From assembly GCA_012931725.1 (NCBI GenBank), contig CM022944.1, positions 63,326,804 through 63,390,803 on the forward strand: 64,000 nt of DNA, written 5' to 3'. The translations under genes were made by a program, and so were the position numbers. Below are positions 63,755-64,000 of the stretch, piece after piece (position 1 is the first letter of the stretch; each line of letters opens with the position of its first letter). The stretch comes from Litsea cubeba. Taxonomy: Eukaryota; Streptophyta; Magnoliopsida; Laurales; Lauraceae. The notes beneath the pieces are model-generated. The model was not told where the DNA came from. It saw only the letters and a list, made by a program, of their open reading frames with translations, and searched no databases.

Positions 63755-64000
63755 TTATACCAGATTACTGGCATAAGATGAGACTCAGGAACCCATTCTT
63801 CATCGGAGAGATATTCTCCTGTTTCAAGGGACTCCTCCCACTCATCTGTGTAGTTGGGTTCGAATCCATCATCGGTGTCGCTGGACTCGTATCCATCAAT
63901 GGAGAATCCAACTACCGAATTGCAAGAGTATGATGTCTCCTGCATGGCTTCTCTGAATTGAGGTGGCATGAAATCACTGAGAGTGAATTTCCTTGCCCCC
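63556..64000 (-). CDS. C-terminal end of Tat gag (partial, runs off window)
   Basis: A frame open from the right edge to 63556, matching the last gag block of the plus copy (40897-41619): KFTLSDFMPPQF, then an acidic region with SIDGYESSDTDDGFEPN. It overlaps the start of the pol frame by 199 bases (63556-63754), with pol in the -1 frame relative to gag. Most of gag, including the conserved gag domain, lies outside the window. Confidence 0.75.
   Translation of the reverse strand, partial: GARKFTLSDFMPPQFREAMQETSYSCNSVVGFSIDGYESSDTDDGFEPNYTDEWEESLETGEYLSDEEWVPESHLMPVIWYNPYSHKDPGLMMKKTKKLYKKVLLNQHLSLLQWKSTMLSHKEMMKKKIRLPCLILKNMQGSCSDSL

Larger units (their letters stand above)
47607..64000 (-). 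mobile_element. Tat-lineage Ty3/gypsy retrotransposon, largely intact, runs off right edge
   Basis: Order along the minus strand: end of gag (beyond 64000 to 63556), pol (63754-57629), hairpin and short repeat arrays (57276-56127), an antisense spliced gene (51220-55912 on plus), a second hairpin array (50415-50215), polypurine tract and 3' LTR (49972-47607). Two RNase H domains, no chromodomain and a long LTR place it in the Tat lineage. An extra antisense ORF between pol and 3' LTR is known in several Tat relatives. Its 5' LTR, leader and most of gag lie outside the window, so the target duplication (candidate CTGAG at 47602-47606) cannot be checked. The intact pol suggests recent activity. 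Confidence 0.9.

Overview
The window is repeat-dense plant nuclear DNA. I found no host cellular gene, tRNA, rRNA or CRISPR array. Every recognisable coding stretch belongs to a transposable element, and the combination (Tat-lineage and Tekay-type Ty3/gypsy, plant LINE, CACTA, hAT and a probable Copia solo LTR) indicates an angiosperm with long LTR retrotransposons. I cannot name the species.

Layout. 104-6196 (-): almost full-length LINE with a 15-bp target duplication. About 6688-15437 (+): deletion derivative of a Tat element that has lost all of gag-pol but keeps a decayed antisense gene, a polypurine tract and a 3' LTR. That LTR carries a 2,055-bp solo LTR with a 5-bp duplication. 15438-29425: broken Tekay-like chromovirus with an inverted gag/primer-site piece, a damaged pol, an 8.2-kb CACTA element (17352-25565) inserted in pol, and a 3' LTR. 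29426-31499: AT-rich DNA with hAT-like remnants. 31500-46608 (+): one truncated Tat LTR with a second Tat element inserted in it (LTR with a nested 914-bp hAT element, leader, decayed gag and pol). 46609-47606: fragment of another gypsy-type ORF with its own TATA-like box. 47607-64000 (-): a young, largely intact Tat element running off the right edge (3' LTR, polypurine tract, antisense gene, repeat arrays, intact 2,010-codon pol, end of gag).

The most interesting unit is the right-hand Tat element. Between pol and the 3' LTR it has a separate spliced gene on the opposite strand (51220-55912, six predicted exons, 1,190 codons open throughout). The gene has its own TATA box, a plant-mobile-domain-like region and a C-terminal coiled coil. 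The same exon-1/exon-2 structure survives in the old copy at 9727-6940. On either side of the gene are tandem arrays of short hairpins. Several stem changes are compensatory: GCAAG/CTTGC versus GCGAG/CTCGC, CGAC/GTCG versus CAAC/GTTG, and CCTAAC/GTTAGG versus CCCAAC/GTTGGG. That suggests the structures are kept, although tandem duplication could spread paired changes as well.

The two large Tat copies face each other in inverted orientation. The plus copy has lost its RT core through a 956-bp deletion between 10-bp direct repeats and carries mostly transition-type stop codons. The minus copy is intact over everything visible. All intron, frame and deletion calculations were made by eye from the sequence. 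No alignment, folding or database search was run.
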